Assembly (NCBI GenBank): GCA_007050895.1
Contig: SMYP01000004.1
Location: 7,968 to 33,692 of the forward strand
Reading direction: 5' to 3'
DNA length: 25,725 nucleotides
Source of the DNA: Candidatus Bathyarchaeota archaeon
Lineage (GTDB): Archaea > Thermoproteota > Bathyarchaeia > Bathyarchaeales > UBA233
Shown here: piece by piece, positions 8,629 through 15,858 of the stretch
Position numbering within the stretch: position 1 is the first letter of the stretch
How the letters are laid out: every line of letters starts with the position of its first letter
The notes under the pieces: generated by a model
Told to the model about the DNA's origin: nothing
The model's input: only the letters and a program-made list of their open reading frames with translations
Databases searched by the model: none
Position numbers and translations under genes: made by a program

Positions 8629-9852
8629 CTAGTCTCTCCAAAGGTCCAACGCTAGTTTGAGCTCCTTATGAGTTTCAGAGTACGCCGCGAGAGTTTTCCC
8701 TTGCATTGTGGCGTCGACAGCTTGCCGCATGGCTGTAGCTCCCGCGGAGGTTCCATCAGTGTGTCCGTGAATGCCTCCGCCTGCTTGGATGACGAAGTCT
8801 CTTCCAAAGTATTCCATCAACGCAGGTACCAATTTCGGGTGCAGTCCGCCTGAAGCAACTGGCAAAACAGGTTTCAACCCAGCCATCTCCGTCTTCAAAG
8901 CGTCAATATTCTCGAGCACTTCCTCTTTGGTTTCAGACATTTTTCCGACAATAGTTCCCACGTGAAGTTGGTCCACGCCTATTATCCTCGAGACTTTGGC
9001 TATGGTTCTCATGGCAATGCCATGTTTTAGATTCTTAGTGAACGCGGCGTGACCTGCTCTGTGGGCGTGAATAACCAGTTTGAAGTTCTGGTCACGCAAT
9101 GTTTGCAGAGCGGACCATCCACAAGTTAAAATGTCTACCATGACATATCTTCCGCCGTGGTCTAATACGAACTCTGCCCTCTTCAGCATAGTTTCGGTTT
9201 CTGCCGTGATGTTAGCCATGTACACTTTGTGTTCCCCAGTTTCATTTTCAGCTTTGTCCCTACCCTCCAAAGTTTTTAAGATGCGCTTTTCAAAAGGATT
9301 AAACCGTTGGCTGCTGAGGTTTTCATCGTCTTTAACAACGTCGCATCCCCCAACCCATGCCTCATAAGCCACTTTTGCGTGATCTTTGGTTTTCAAGCCA
9401 AGTTTAGGCTTTATTATAGTTCCGACAAGAGGTCGTTTAGGCACCTTGAGCAGACTACGAATTCCTTTTATGCCGAACTTGGGTCCCTTGAAGCTCTTCA
9501 AAAGTATAGCGGGCAGTTCAATATCGACAAGCCGCAGGTTTTTCAGCGCCTTCAAGCCGAAGACGTTTCCTGCGACACTGCTCAGGATGTTGGGCATGTT
9601 TCCCTGCTCAAAAAGCTCCACTGGATAAGCTATTTTAACGAAATTCCCTTCCATGCTGAAGACGCAGGCTGCAAGCTTCATCATGTACGGTTCCATCGTT
9701 GTAAGTTCAGTCCATGTTCCAATTGAACTTTCGGCGGCGACTCCGCCTGCAGCTTCTTTTATGCTGATGCCTTCTGGCTCTAAATAGAAAGTGAGTATTG
9801 AGTCTGCTAACGCTGGTTTATAATTTAAATCGACAAAGTCTATGTACTTCAA
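8629..9852 (-). CDS. rbcL: Ribulose-1,5-bisphosphate carboxylase, form III (archaeal)
   Basis: Adds CO2 to ribulose 1,5-bisphosphate to give two 3-phosphoglycerates; in archaea form III serves nucleotide ribose salvage, not a full Calvin cycle. The 407-residue protein keeps every key position: GTWT (45-48), Asn in AGNVFG (about 96), Lys148 in IIKPKLGL, Lys174 (to be carbamylated) with Asp176 and Glu177 in VVKDDENL, His264-Arg265 in HAHRAGH, His297 in DQLHVGT, Lys304 in GKMSE, Ser334 in SGGLHP and QAGGG at 356-360. Loop 6 has GKMSE instead of the thermococcal GKLEGG. The start is TTG 9852, supported by GGAGG 9 bases ahead (9862-9866 on -). It diverges from AMP phosphorylase, the first enzyme of the same pathway. 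No phosphoribulokinase is nearby. Confidence 0.95.
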   Translation of the reverse strand: MKYIDFVDLNYKPALADSILTFYLEPEGISIKEAAGGVAAESSIGTWTELTTMEPYMMKLAACVFSMEGNFVKIAYPVELFEQGNMPNILSSVAGNVFGLKALKNLRLVDIELPAILLKSFKGPKFGIKGIRSLLKVPKRPLVGTIIKPKLGLKTKDHAKVAYEAWVGGCDVVKDDENLSSQRFNPFEKRILKTLEGRDKAENETGEHKVYMANITAETETMLKRAEFVLDHGGRYVMVDILTCGWSALQTLRDQNFKLVIHAHRAGHAAFTKNLKHGIAMRTIAKVSRIIGVDQLHVGTIVGKMSETKEEVLENIDALKTEMAGLKPVLPVASGGLHPKLVPALMEYFGRDFVIQAGGGIHGHTDGTSAGATAMRQAVDATMQGKTLAAYSETHKELKLALDLWRD

Positions 9853-9889
9853 AATAGGTTTCCTCCTTCGCTTAAAGTGAGTGATATTT

Positions 9890-9898
9890 CTTTAAAAT
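9890..9898. promoter_or_regulatory. Shared TTTAAA box between RuBisCO and AMP phosphorylase
   Basis: CTTTAAAAT reads as a TATA-like box on both strands. Rightward, transcription would start near 9921 and give a short leader of about 19 bases without an SD for AMP phosphorylase. Leftward it would start near 9868, just ahead of the GGAGG of RuBisCO. The whole intergenic space is 87 bases, so expression of the two genes is probably coupled. Confidence 0.4.
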
Positions 9899-9939
9899 CT
9901 TTAACTATTTGCTTGTTTATCTAACTATGTGAACCTTTC

Positions 9940-11484
9940 ATGGAGCTGGTAGCTGAAGTTTTAAACATCACAGCTGGTGGAAGAAGAATCGCCATTTTAA
10001 GCGAGGAAACAGCCAGCGTGCTTGGCGTGCACTCTTCAGACAGAATCTGCATCACATACTGTGAGCATCAGATAATCGCCATAGCCAACATAGCCACACA
10101 TTTCCCTATGAACCGAATAGGGCTCTACGAGGAAATCTCGGAGACACTTGGACTGAAAACCGAAGAAACGGTAGACGTACATCTCGCTCAGCTTCCCGAG
10201 TCTCTCAGGCATGTTCGAGCGAAACTGCGTGGCGAAAGGCTTCGACAACACGATATTGACACCATAGTCAAAGATGTAGTTGAACGGCATTTGAGCGAGG
10301 TTGAAATTGCTGCATTCCTTACTGCCCTCAATATTTACGGCTTAAACATGGGTGAGAACGAAGCCTTGTCCAGAGCTATGGTAGAAACCGGTGACACTCT
10401 TGACTTTGGCGAAGGTCCCATACTGGATAAGCACAGCATAGGTGGCATACCAGGTGACAAGACTTCATTACTTGTTGTGCCGATAGTTGCGGCTGCTGGG
10501 TTCACGATTCCTAAAACATCTTCACGAGCAGTTACTTCTCCTGCGGGAACCGCTGACCGCGTTGAAACCCTATGCCCAGTGAATCTATCCATAAGTGAAA
10601 TAAAATCTGTGGTCGAGAAGACAAATGGATGCCTCGTTTGGGGAGGTTCATTAGACTTGGCACCAGCCGATGACCTATTCATTCAAATAGAATACCCTCT
10701 GGGAATTGACCCGTTGCTTTTACCCTCAATCATGAGCAAGAAGAAAGCCATAGGCGCCACACATATTGCAATCGATATTCCAACCGGCAATGGCGCAAAA
10801 ATCAAGAACATGACCGAAGCATACACCTTGGCTTCTGACTTCGTAGACTTAGGTACGCGCCTGGGCTTAAAAATCCAATGCGCTTTGACTTTCGGAGAAC
10901 AACCAATAGGCAACTCTGTCGGACCAGCTCTCGAAGCGAAAGAGGCTTTGATGGCTCTCATGGGTGGGGGTCCAGCAGACCTAAAAGAAAAAGCCATCAG
11001 CCTCGCGGGCATGCTTTTCGAAATGGTAGGAGTTGAGGGAGGACGGAAGAAAGCAGAGCAAATGCTGCAATCTGGAAGAGCGGAAAAGAAGCTAAGAGAA
11101 ATAGTGGAAGCTCAAGGCGGAAACCCGCACATAAAACCGGATGAAATACCGGTGGGTACCAACAAGGCAGAAGTGACTGCCAACCAAGCGGGCAGAGTTC
11201 TGTGGATAAGCACCGCCGACATAGTTAATATTGCTAAAACCGCGGGGGCGCCAAGAGCAAAAGGAGCTGGTATAGTGCTTAAAGCGAAACTGGGTGAAGC
11301 CGTAAAGAAGGATGGTGAATTATTGGAGATATACGCTGAACGAAGCAGCAAATTACAGTCAGCGTTAGAACTTGCTAAGAGACTCCAACCCATAGTGCTG
11401 AGCAAAAAGCCAGAAGAGCAGATACTGCTAGACCGAGTTCCAGAGAAAATCGCGGGTGAAAAGTCTTTCATGCTGGAAAGATGA
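9940..11484 (+). CDS. deoA: AMP phosphorylase (archaeal DeoA-type)
   Basis: Phosphorolyses AMP to adenine and ribose 1,5-bisphosphate, the entry step of the archaeal AMP pathway; an isomerase (not in this window) then makes the RuBisCO substrate. It has 514 residues: an archaeal N-terminal domain (about 1-85), absent from bacterial thymidine phosphorylase, then the family NP-II fold. The phosphate/nucleoside motif DKHSIGGIPGDKTSLL falls at about 163-178 and TSSRAVTSPAGTADRVETL at about 193-211; a C-terminal pyrimidine-phosphorylase-like domain contains ARAKGAGIVLKAKLGE. The length and the DKHSIGGIPGDKTS form match archaeal AMP phosphorylase, not thymidine phosphorylase. No strong SD precedes ATG 9940, in keeping with a short leader. 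Confidence 0.93.
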   Translation: MELVAEVLNITAGGRRIAILSEETASVLGVHSSDRICITYCEHQIIAIANIATHFPMNRIGLYEEISETLGLKTEETVDVHLAQLPESLRHVRAKLRGERLRQHDIDTIVKDVVERHLSEVEIAAFLTALNIYGLNMGENEALSRAMVETGDTLDFGEGPILDKHSIGGIPGDKTSLLVVPIVAAAGFTIPKTSSRAVTSPAGTADRVETLCPVNLSISEIKSVVEKTNGCLVWGGSLDLAPADDLFIQIEYPLGIDPLLLPSIMSKKKAIGATHIAIDIPTGNGAKIKNMTEAYTLASDFVDLGTRLGLKIQCALTFGEQPIGNSVGPALEAKEALMALMGGGPADLKEKAISLAGMLFEMVGVEGGRKKAEQMLQSGRAEKKLREIVEAQGGNPHIKPDEIPVGTNKAEVTANQAGRVLWISTADIVNIAKTAGAPRAKGAGIVLKAKLGEAVKKDGELLEIYAERSSKLQSALELAKRLQPIVLSKKPEEQILLDRVPEKIAGEKSFMLER

Positions 11485-11510
11485 ACATTTATGATTTAAA
11501 AAGCCAAGAT

Positions 11511-11522
11511 AAAAGAAAAAAA
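11511..11522 (-). terminator. U-tract terminator for the AIM24-like gene
   Basis: On the minus strand the transcript would read seven U, then C and four U, starting about 17 bases after the stop of the AIM24-like gene. The space between the two convergent genes is only 54 bases, and no comparable T-run serves the + strand. Confidence 0.5.
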
Positions 11523-11538
11523 TGAGAAATCGGGGAGT

Positions 11539-12234
11539 TTAACGGGCTCTTGATCGCACTCTTGGCTCCAGCAGTGTCCAGAGCCACTCAACGAATTCCC
11601 GAAGGTTTTTGGTTTGTATGTGCACTTCTCCTGGACCCGTGATTTGAGTAACCAAGCCTTCTCCGCTCAGTAGTGTTTCTTTTAGCCCACCGAATCTTGT
11701 GACTTTGTAGCTGCATGAGGCACTGAAGCCGACTAGGTGGAAGTTGTCAACTATCAGGGTTTGCCCCGCTTCTAGTTTATGTGTATCTATCGCGCCAAAA
11801 GTGTTGATGAATAATTGTCCGTTGCCAGTTGCTTTCAACATGAATAATCCCTGCCCGAATAATCCTTTTGTGAAGCCTTCCCACTTCACATCTAAGTCTA
11901 TGCCCTGCGTTGAAGCTATGTACGCTGATTTCTGTATTATAAATCCTTGATCTGGTTTGATCTCCAACTTTTCAATATCACCCACGGGCGCTGCGACTAG
12001 AGCTACCTCTCCGGCACCTCTTTCCGCCACGTAATCGTTCACCCAGAACGATTGTCCACCGAATATCGTCAGTCCCAAGCTTCCAAGTATGCTCTTTTCT
12101 CTCTTGCGAGTGTGTGCCTCTATGGTTGGATCCATATATGTCAGAGCGCCTGATTCCCCAGTGATTGATTCGCCTTTTTCCAAGTTTACCACAAGCAGCG
12201 AGTAAGAGGGTTTATACTTGATCTCATACTTCAT
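11539..12234 (-). CDS. AIM24 / TIGR00266-family protein
   Basis: A 231-residue protein of the widespread AIM24 family, made of repeated beta-strands that form a trimeric barrel-like fold. The molecular role is unknown; the yeast relative is mitochondrial and structural. Typical features are the opening YEIKYKPSYSLLVVNLEKGESI, the segment GESGALTYMDP (about 27-37), a glycine-rich centre (SILGSLGLTIFGGQSFWVN) and, late, LEAGQTLIVDNFHLVGFS and GEGLVTQITGPGEVHIQT. No signal peptide or membrane helix is seen. The C-terminus has basic residues (RVRSRAR). ATG 12234 has AGGAGA 7-8 bases ahead. It lies downstream of the ThDP enzyme on the same strand at a gap of 102 bases, so co-transcription is possible but a functional link is not shown. 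Confidence 0.85.
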   Translation of the reverse strand: MKYEIKYKPSYSLLVVNLEKGESITGESGALTYMDPTIEAHTRKREKSILGSLGLTIFGGQSFWVNDYVAERGAGEVALVAAPVGDIEKLEIKPDQGFIIQKSAYIASTQGIDLDVKWEGFTKGLFGQGLFMLKATGNGQLFINTFGAIDTHKLEAGQTLIVDNFHLVGFSASCSYKVTRFGGLKETLLSGEGLVTQITGPGEVHIQTKNLREFVEWLWTLLEPRVRSRAR

Positions 12235-12288
12235 GTTAATCTCTCCTGATGATACACTAAGTAAGAAGTATCAAATAAGCTTGAACTT

Positions 12289-12326
12289 AGAATTCATAGA
12301 AGGCTGACTCTTCTGTCCAGAATTCA
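12289..12326. repeat. Imperfect hairpin between ThDP enzyme and AIM24-like gene
   Basis: GAATTC (12290-12295) and AGAAG (12298-12302) pair with CTTCT (12309-12313) and GAATTC (12319-12324), giving two short stems separated by an internal loop. It lies past the ThDP-enzyme stop and upstream of the AIM24-like start on the minus strand. It may end or stabilise the first transcript. Confidence 0.3.
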
Positions 12327-12327
12327 A

Positions 12328-12349
12328 ACGATTCCTTCATAAGAATCGT
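12328..12349. repeat. Inverted repeat spanning the ThDP enzyme stop codon
   Basis: ACGATTC (12328-12334) and GAATCGT (12343-12349) are perfect 7-base inverted copies with 8 bases between. The TGA stop of the minus-strand enzyme (12337-12339) sits in the loop. A role in transcript-end formation is possible; chance cannot be excluded. Confidence 0.3.
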
Positions 12350-14091
12350 CTAGGGTCAGTATCGACGTCAACTATTGTTGGTTTGTTCGAGGATAATGCT
12401 CTGTCAACCGTCGCTTCAAGCTCGCTTGGCTCTGTAACTTTGATACCTATTCCTCCAGAATGCTCTGCAAAATCTGCAAAGTTATAGTTGTAAAGTTCAG
12501 TCTGCCACGTCTGGTAGCCTTCCACCTTCTGCTCTTGCTGTATCATCCCTAAACTTTGATTATTCAGAACGAAAACTTTCACGGGCATCTGGTATTTCAA
12601 AGCAGTCAAAAAGTCCTCCATCACCATTGAAAAACCCCCGTCACCCGCTATGCATACAACCTGCCTGTTTGGATAAGCAAGCGCGGCAGCCAGCGCGCCA
12701 GGTAAACCGAAACCCATAGAAGCCAAATATCCGCTCATCACCATCTTCTGCGTCTTCTTCATCATGAAGTTCCTGCCGAACCACCAGCAGTTTTCACCAA
12801 CATCCAAGGAAATCACTGCGTCAGCAGCTATTTTCTCGTTTAAAACTTTCATTATATATTGAGGTCGAATTGGTTTTAAGGACGAATCAGCTTCTCGTCG
12901 CAGCTGTTCTTTCCACTCCTGCTTTAAATGCGAGATTTCATTCAAATACGCTGTATTCTGCTTTTCTTTAACTTTCTCGGTTAATTTAGGAATAAGCACG
13001 GCGCTGTTTCCAAGCAAGCCTACTTCAACAGGATAATTCTTTGCAATCATTTTCATGTTAATGTCTATCTGTACAGTTCTCTTTTCTGGAATTCGGGTCA
13101 ACGAAGAAAACGAAGACCCAACAACAACAAGCAAGTCCGCTTTGCGAACAAGCGTTGCAGCTGTCGTGGAAGCAATGCTGCCGTGGCAACCTGCATGCAA
13201 CTTGTGGTCTTCGTCAATTATTCCCTTCGCTCTAAACGTGGTTATTATTGGTGCAGAGATCTTGGCAGCCAGTTTCACCAATTTGTTTCCCTGACCCATC
13301 GCACCGAATCCGGCGATTATCGCTGGTCTTTCTGCTTTGTCAATTACTCTTGCTGCTTTTTCAATTAGAGTATCTTCTTGGCCAAATGCTAGGTTTGGCA
13401 TTCTCCCTTCCAACGGAAGGATCTGCGTTTCATACGGAAGTTTTTGCACATCGTTGGGTATTCCAATATGCGCTACACCCCGATCAAGTAGCGCGTGTCG
13501 AATAGCTAGTGTTGCCAATATTGTGGTTTGCTTTTCCGACATTAGAATTTTGTTGAATACGCATATGGGTTCAAAGAAAGAATGTTGATCAATTTCCTGA
13601 ACTGATCCAGGTCCGATGAGTTGCCGTGCTACTAGTCCCGTTAGCGCCAGAACAGGCGCGTTATCCAAGCTTGCATCATACAAGCCTGTAGCTAGATTGG
13701 TTGCACCTGGCCCCGAAACTCCTAAGCAAGCAGCCACGTTGCCAGTGAGTTTTCCATAAGCCGAAGCCATAAAAGCTGCGGTTTGCTCATGCCTAACTTG
13801 AAGATACTTAACTTTGTTGCTTTTTCTTATAGCATCCACCACTCCCAGAGTGGAGGTACCTGGGACTCCGAAGACGTATTCGACTCCCCATTCTCCTATT
13901 TGCTCCACCAAAACATCTGATACTGTTCGTCCCGTCTTTTTCTCTTCGGGTTTGCCTGACAAAAGCACAAAAGCGCTTTTGGATGCGCCGCAGACAGGAC
14001 AAACCCACCCTTTGGGCAAGTCGCTAAAACTCATTTTTTCTTTAGCTTCGTCATAAACATAATTGCAAATTGTGCATCTGAATTTTGCCAT
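12337..14091 (-). CDS. Rubredoxin-fused ThDP enzyme, pyruvate oxidase/acetolactate synthase family
   Basis: A 584-residue fusion. Residues 1-45 are a short rubredoxin domain with Cys6, Cys9, Cys31 and Cys34 (CTIC ... CPVCG), missing the loop of about ten residues found in free rubredoxins. Residues about 55-580 are a full ThDP-dependent decarboxylase-type enzyme: FGVPGTS, catalytic Glu102 in [10 protein letters not shown], a central domain with [11 protein letters not shown], and the ThDP/Mg motif [12 protein letters not shown]...[10 protein letters not shown] (about 480-510). The segment HIGIPNDVQ and overall layout resemble pyruvate oxidase more than biosynthetic acetolactate synthase; no regulatory subunit is adjacent. 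A rubredoxin domain suggests one-electron transfer from a 2-oxoacid oxidation, with the substrate unproven. The start is ATG 14091 with GAGG 7 bases ahead; the frame extends to TTG 14121 without support. Confidence 0.85.
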   Translation of the reverse strand: MAKFRCTICNYVYDEAKEKMSFSDLPKGWVCPVCGASKSAFVLLSGKPEEKKTGRTVSDVLVEQIGEWGVEYVFGVPGTSTLGVVDAIRKSNKVKYLQVRHEQTAAFMASAYGKLTGNVAACLGVSGPGATNLATGLYDASLDNAPVLALTGLVARQLIGPGSVQEIDQHSFFEPICVFNKILMSEKQTTILATLAIRHALLDRGVAHIGIPNDVQKLPYETQILPLEGRMPNLAFGQEDTLIEKAARVIDKAERPAIIAGFGAMGQGNKLVKLAAKISAPIITTFRAKGIIDEDHKLHAGCHGSIASTTAATLVRKADLLVVVGSSFSSLTRIPEKRTVQIDINMKMIAKNYPVEVGLLGNSAVLIPKLTEKVKEKQNTAYLNEISHLKQEWKEQLRREADSSLKPIRPQYIMKVLNEKIAADAVISLDVGENCWWFGRNFMMKKTQKMVMSGYLASMGFGLPGALAAALAYPNRQVVCIAGDGGFSMVMEDFLTALKYQMPVKVFVLNNQSLGMIQQEQKVEGYQTWQTELYNYNFADFAEHSGGIGIKVTEPSELEATVDRALSSNKPTIVDVDTDPRRFL

Positions 14092-14120
14092 ATGAAAACC
14101 TCGAAAAGCCATATCCAACA

Positions 14121-14130
14121 ATTTATAGTT
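14121..14130 (-). promoter_or_regulatory. TATA box of the rubredoxin-ThDP enzyme gene
   Basis: The minus-strand AACTATAAAT fits an archaeal TATA box. The predicted start site near 14100 leaves a leader of roughly ten bases that begins at the GAGG (14099-14102), so this gene can be transcribed apart from the membrane protein upstream. Confidence 0.5.
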
Positions 14131-14173
14131 CTCTTCTTCTTATCTGCTTTTCTGGTTCTTATACGCGTGAATT

Positions 14174-14638
14174 TTAAAATTTCGGAGCCCGTTTGAGCTT
14201 CGAGCCAAGATGGAGACCAATGAAACCCAAGCCTATAATAAAGAGTACGTTAAGAACCATATTTCCCCTTCTGGATAAACCATAAAGGAACCACTCCATT
14301 GTAGTTATCACGGTTCCATCAAACGCTTGCTTGGGTAGATCTATGGCAAAAGGTAGCCAGTCTGCAAGAGTTGGCTGAAACACCACAACAAGAAGCTCGT
14401 AAAACGCGCTTAAGACAACAATTCGCAAGATTGCTTTCTGTCCTGATTCTTTTATTCCGTTCCGGAACAAATACCCAACGATTAACATGCTTAAGAAAAC
14501 AGCGGTAAGACCAGCCCCGTAATAAGTTAACATAGTAACGCCGAAAACTGTAAGTGTTATAATCGTCAAGGGAAACGCTATCAAGATTTGCAGAACGGCG
14601 TATGTGGCCAGTGCAGTTACCACGTCACCAAACTTCAT
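14174..14638 (-). CDS. Small four-helix membrane protein, function unknown
   Basis: Not recognised as a named family. The 154-residue product has four hydrophobic stretches suited to membrane helices: about 8-30 (ALATYAVLQILIAFPLTIIT), 33-55 (TMLTYYGAGLTAVFLSMLIV), 68-90 (AILRIVVLSAFYELLVVVF) and 125-146 (MVLNVLFIIGLGFIGLHLG), with a basic C-terminal tail (KLKRAPK). A short acidic/aromatic loop containing QPTLADWLPFAIDLP lies between helices 3 and 4. No transporter signature or conserved charged helix residue stands out. The start is ATG 14638, with GGAGG 7 bases ahead (14646-14650); the open frame runs further up to 14689 but without an SD. The ThDP enzyme follows 82 bases downstream on the same strand and has its own TATA box. 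Confidence 0.75.
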   Translation of the reverse strand: MKFGDVVTALATYAVLQILIAFPLTIITLTVFGVTMLTYYGAGLTAVFLSMLIVGYLFRNGIKESGQKAILRIVVLSAFYELLVVVFQPTLADWLPFAIDLPKQAFDGTVITTMEWFLYGLSRRGNMVLNVLFIIGLGFIGLHLGSKLKRAPKF

Positions 14639-14688
14639 GACGTCACCTCCGTTAAAATGAAGAGACTTGAACAAAATCATATTTTCCA

Positions 14689-14702
14689 CTTAACTTTTTA
14701 TG
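14689..14702 (-). promoter_or_regulatory. TATA box of the membrane protein gene
   Basis: The minus-strand TCATAAAAAGTTAA is TATA-like. A start near 14671 gives a leader of about 33 bases with the GGAGGTGA site. The segment 14703-14760 shows nothing further that is recognisable. Confidence 0.4.
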
Positions 14703-14771
14703 ACTTGCTGTGTTGTGGCTATCACTTTTCGAAAGTCCATGTTACAAAACAACTGCAGGACTTCTCCGAAT

Positions 14772-14782
14772 AATTCATAAAC
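14772..14782 (+). promoter_or_regulatory. Possible TATA box of the thioredoxin reductase gene
   Basis: AATTCATAAAC lies about 44 bases before ATG 14821. A start near 14805 would leave a leader of about 15 bases carrying AAGGA (14806-14810). Confidence 0.35.
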
Positions 14783-14820
14783 CGCTCGTGCCAATAATCC
14801 AGTTTAAAGGAATGTTATAT

Positions 14821-15753
14821 ATGGAAAGCTGGGAGTTGATAATTATTGGCGCTGGAGCAGCTGGTTTAGCCGCTGGAATCTATGGAGCCAGAAGTGGACT
14901 AAAAACCCTTGTCATTGACGAAAAAATGGCTGGGGGCACTTCCGCTGATGCTCCAATTGTAGAAAATTACCCTGGTTTCTCACAAATCAGTGGTGGTGAG
15001 CTGGCACAAAAAATGGCGTTCCACTGCAAAAAAGCGGGCGCAACCATACACGAAATTGAAGCCGTGACTGCCTTAGACATTGCAGGTGAACGAAAAATCG
15101 TGAAAACCACAAGAACAGAATACGAAGCCACTGCCATTATAATTGCCACAGGCTCTCATTACCGTGAAATTGGCGTTAAAGGCGAAAAAGAATTTCGCGG
15201 AAGAGGCGTAAGCTACTGTGGTGTCTGTGATGGTCCCTTTTTCAAAGGTAAACGCGTGCTCGTAATTGGAGGTGGCAACTCTGCAGCCACAACAATTCTT
15301 TACCTCTCAGGCATTGCTGCCAAGGTCTTAGTAGTTCATCGTAGAGACGCTTTTCGAGCTGAAGCTGCTCTTGTAAAAGACATAGCTTCAAAAGAAAATG
15401 TTCAGGTTTTGTGGAACACCGAAGTCAGAGAAATTGAAGGTAATAAACTTGTCACTAAGGTCGTCTTATATGACAACAAGGCAGAAGCAACCACCGAAAT
15501 TTCGGTTGATGCTGTTTTTGTTCAAATCGGCGAGGCGCCAAACAGTCAAATTGCACAAGAGACCGGCTTGGAAGTCAATGAACATGGTTACATCAAGACT
15601 GACGTTTTCCAGCGAACCAGCGTGGCAGGTGTTTACGCAGCGGGTGATGTGACGAGTCATCCTGTTAAGCAGATCGGCACCGCGGTTGGTCAAGGCATCA
15701 CTGCAGCCCTCGAAGCGTATGGGTACATCAGACGACCCTATTATAGGAGATAG
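14821..15753 (+). CDS. trxB: Thioredoxin reductase (low-Mr flavoprotein type)
   Basis: Cytoplasmic FAD enzyme that passes electrons from NAD(P)H to a thioredoxin or glutaredoxin-like protein. The 310-residue protein has the FAD motif IIGAGAAGLAAGIYGARSG (8-26), the redox-active CGVC (Cys133, Cys136) inside SYCGVCDGPFFKGK, the second dinucleotide motif VIGGGNSAATT near 147-157 with HRRDAFRAE after it (arginines often linked to NADPH preference), and VAGVYAAGDVTSHPVKQIGTAVGQG near the end. The start is ATG 14821 with AAGGA at 9 bases; ATG 14812 would place the SD too close. No thioredoxin gene is adjacent; instead the MvhD-Nfn operon follows after 105 bases on the same strand, so the two may be co-regulated redox genes. 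Confidence 0.93.
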   Translation: MESWELIIIGAGAAGLAAGIYGARSGLKTLVIDEKMAGGTSADAPIVENYPGFSQISGGELAQKMAFHCKKAGATIHEIEAVTALDIAGERKIVKTTRTEYEATAIIIATGSHYREIGVKGEKEFRGRGVSYCGVCDGPFFKGKRVLVIGGGNSAATTILYLSGIAAKVLVVHRRDAFRAEAALVKDIASKENVQVLWNTEVREIEGNKLVTKVVLYDNKAEATTEISVDAVFVQIGEAPNSQIAQETGLEVNEHGYIKTDVFQRTSVAGVYAAGDVTSHPVKQIGTAVGQGITAALEAYGYIRRPYYRR

Positions 15754-15760
15754 AGGGAAA

Positions 15761-15770
15761 ACATTATATC
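15761..15770 (+). promoter_or_regulatory. Possible TATA box of the MvhD-Nfn operon
   Basis: ACATTATATC lies 8 bases after the thioredoxin reductase stop. Transcription would start near 15792, leaving a leader of about 67 bases that ends in GAGGT, 7 bases before ATG 15859. Confidence 0.35.
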
Positions 15771-15858
15771 ATTCAAAAGCCCTTTTCCTGTTTCCATAAG
15801 CAAAGGCGAGTAAGCTGAAGCTTGAAAAAATCGCGAAATAGCCGAAAGAGGTTCCAGC

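Noticed and set aside
9307..9726. A 139-codon open frame opposite RuBisCO
   Set aside because: It lies wholly antisense to conserved catalytic segments and has no recognisable protein features.
9940..11484. Thymidine phosphorylase
   Set aside because: The archaeal N-terminal domain, the length of 514 residues and the RuBisCO neighbour indicate AMP phosphorylase.
13055..13588. Several open frames opposite the ThDP enzyme
   Set aside because: They are antisense shadows of a well-supported gene, overlap one another and show no domain pattern or SD.
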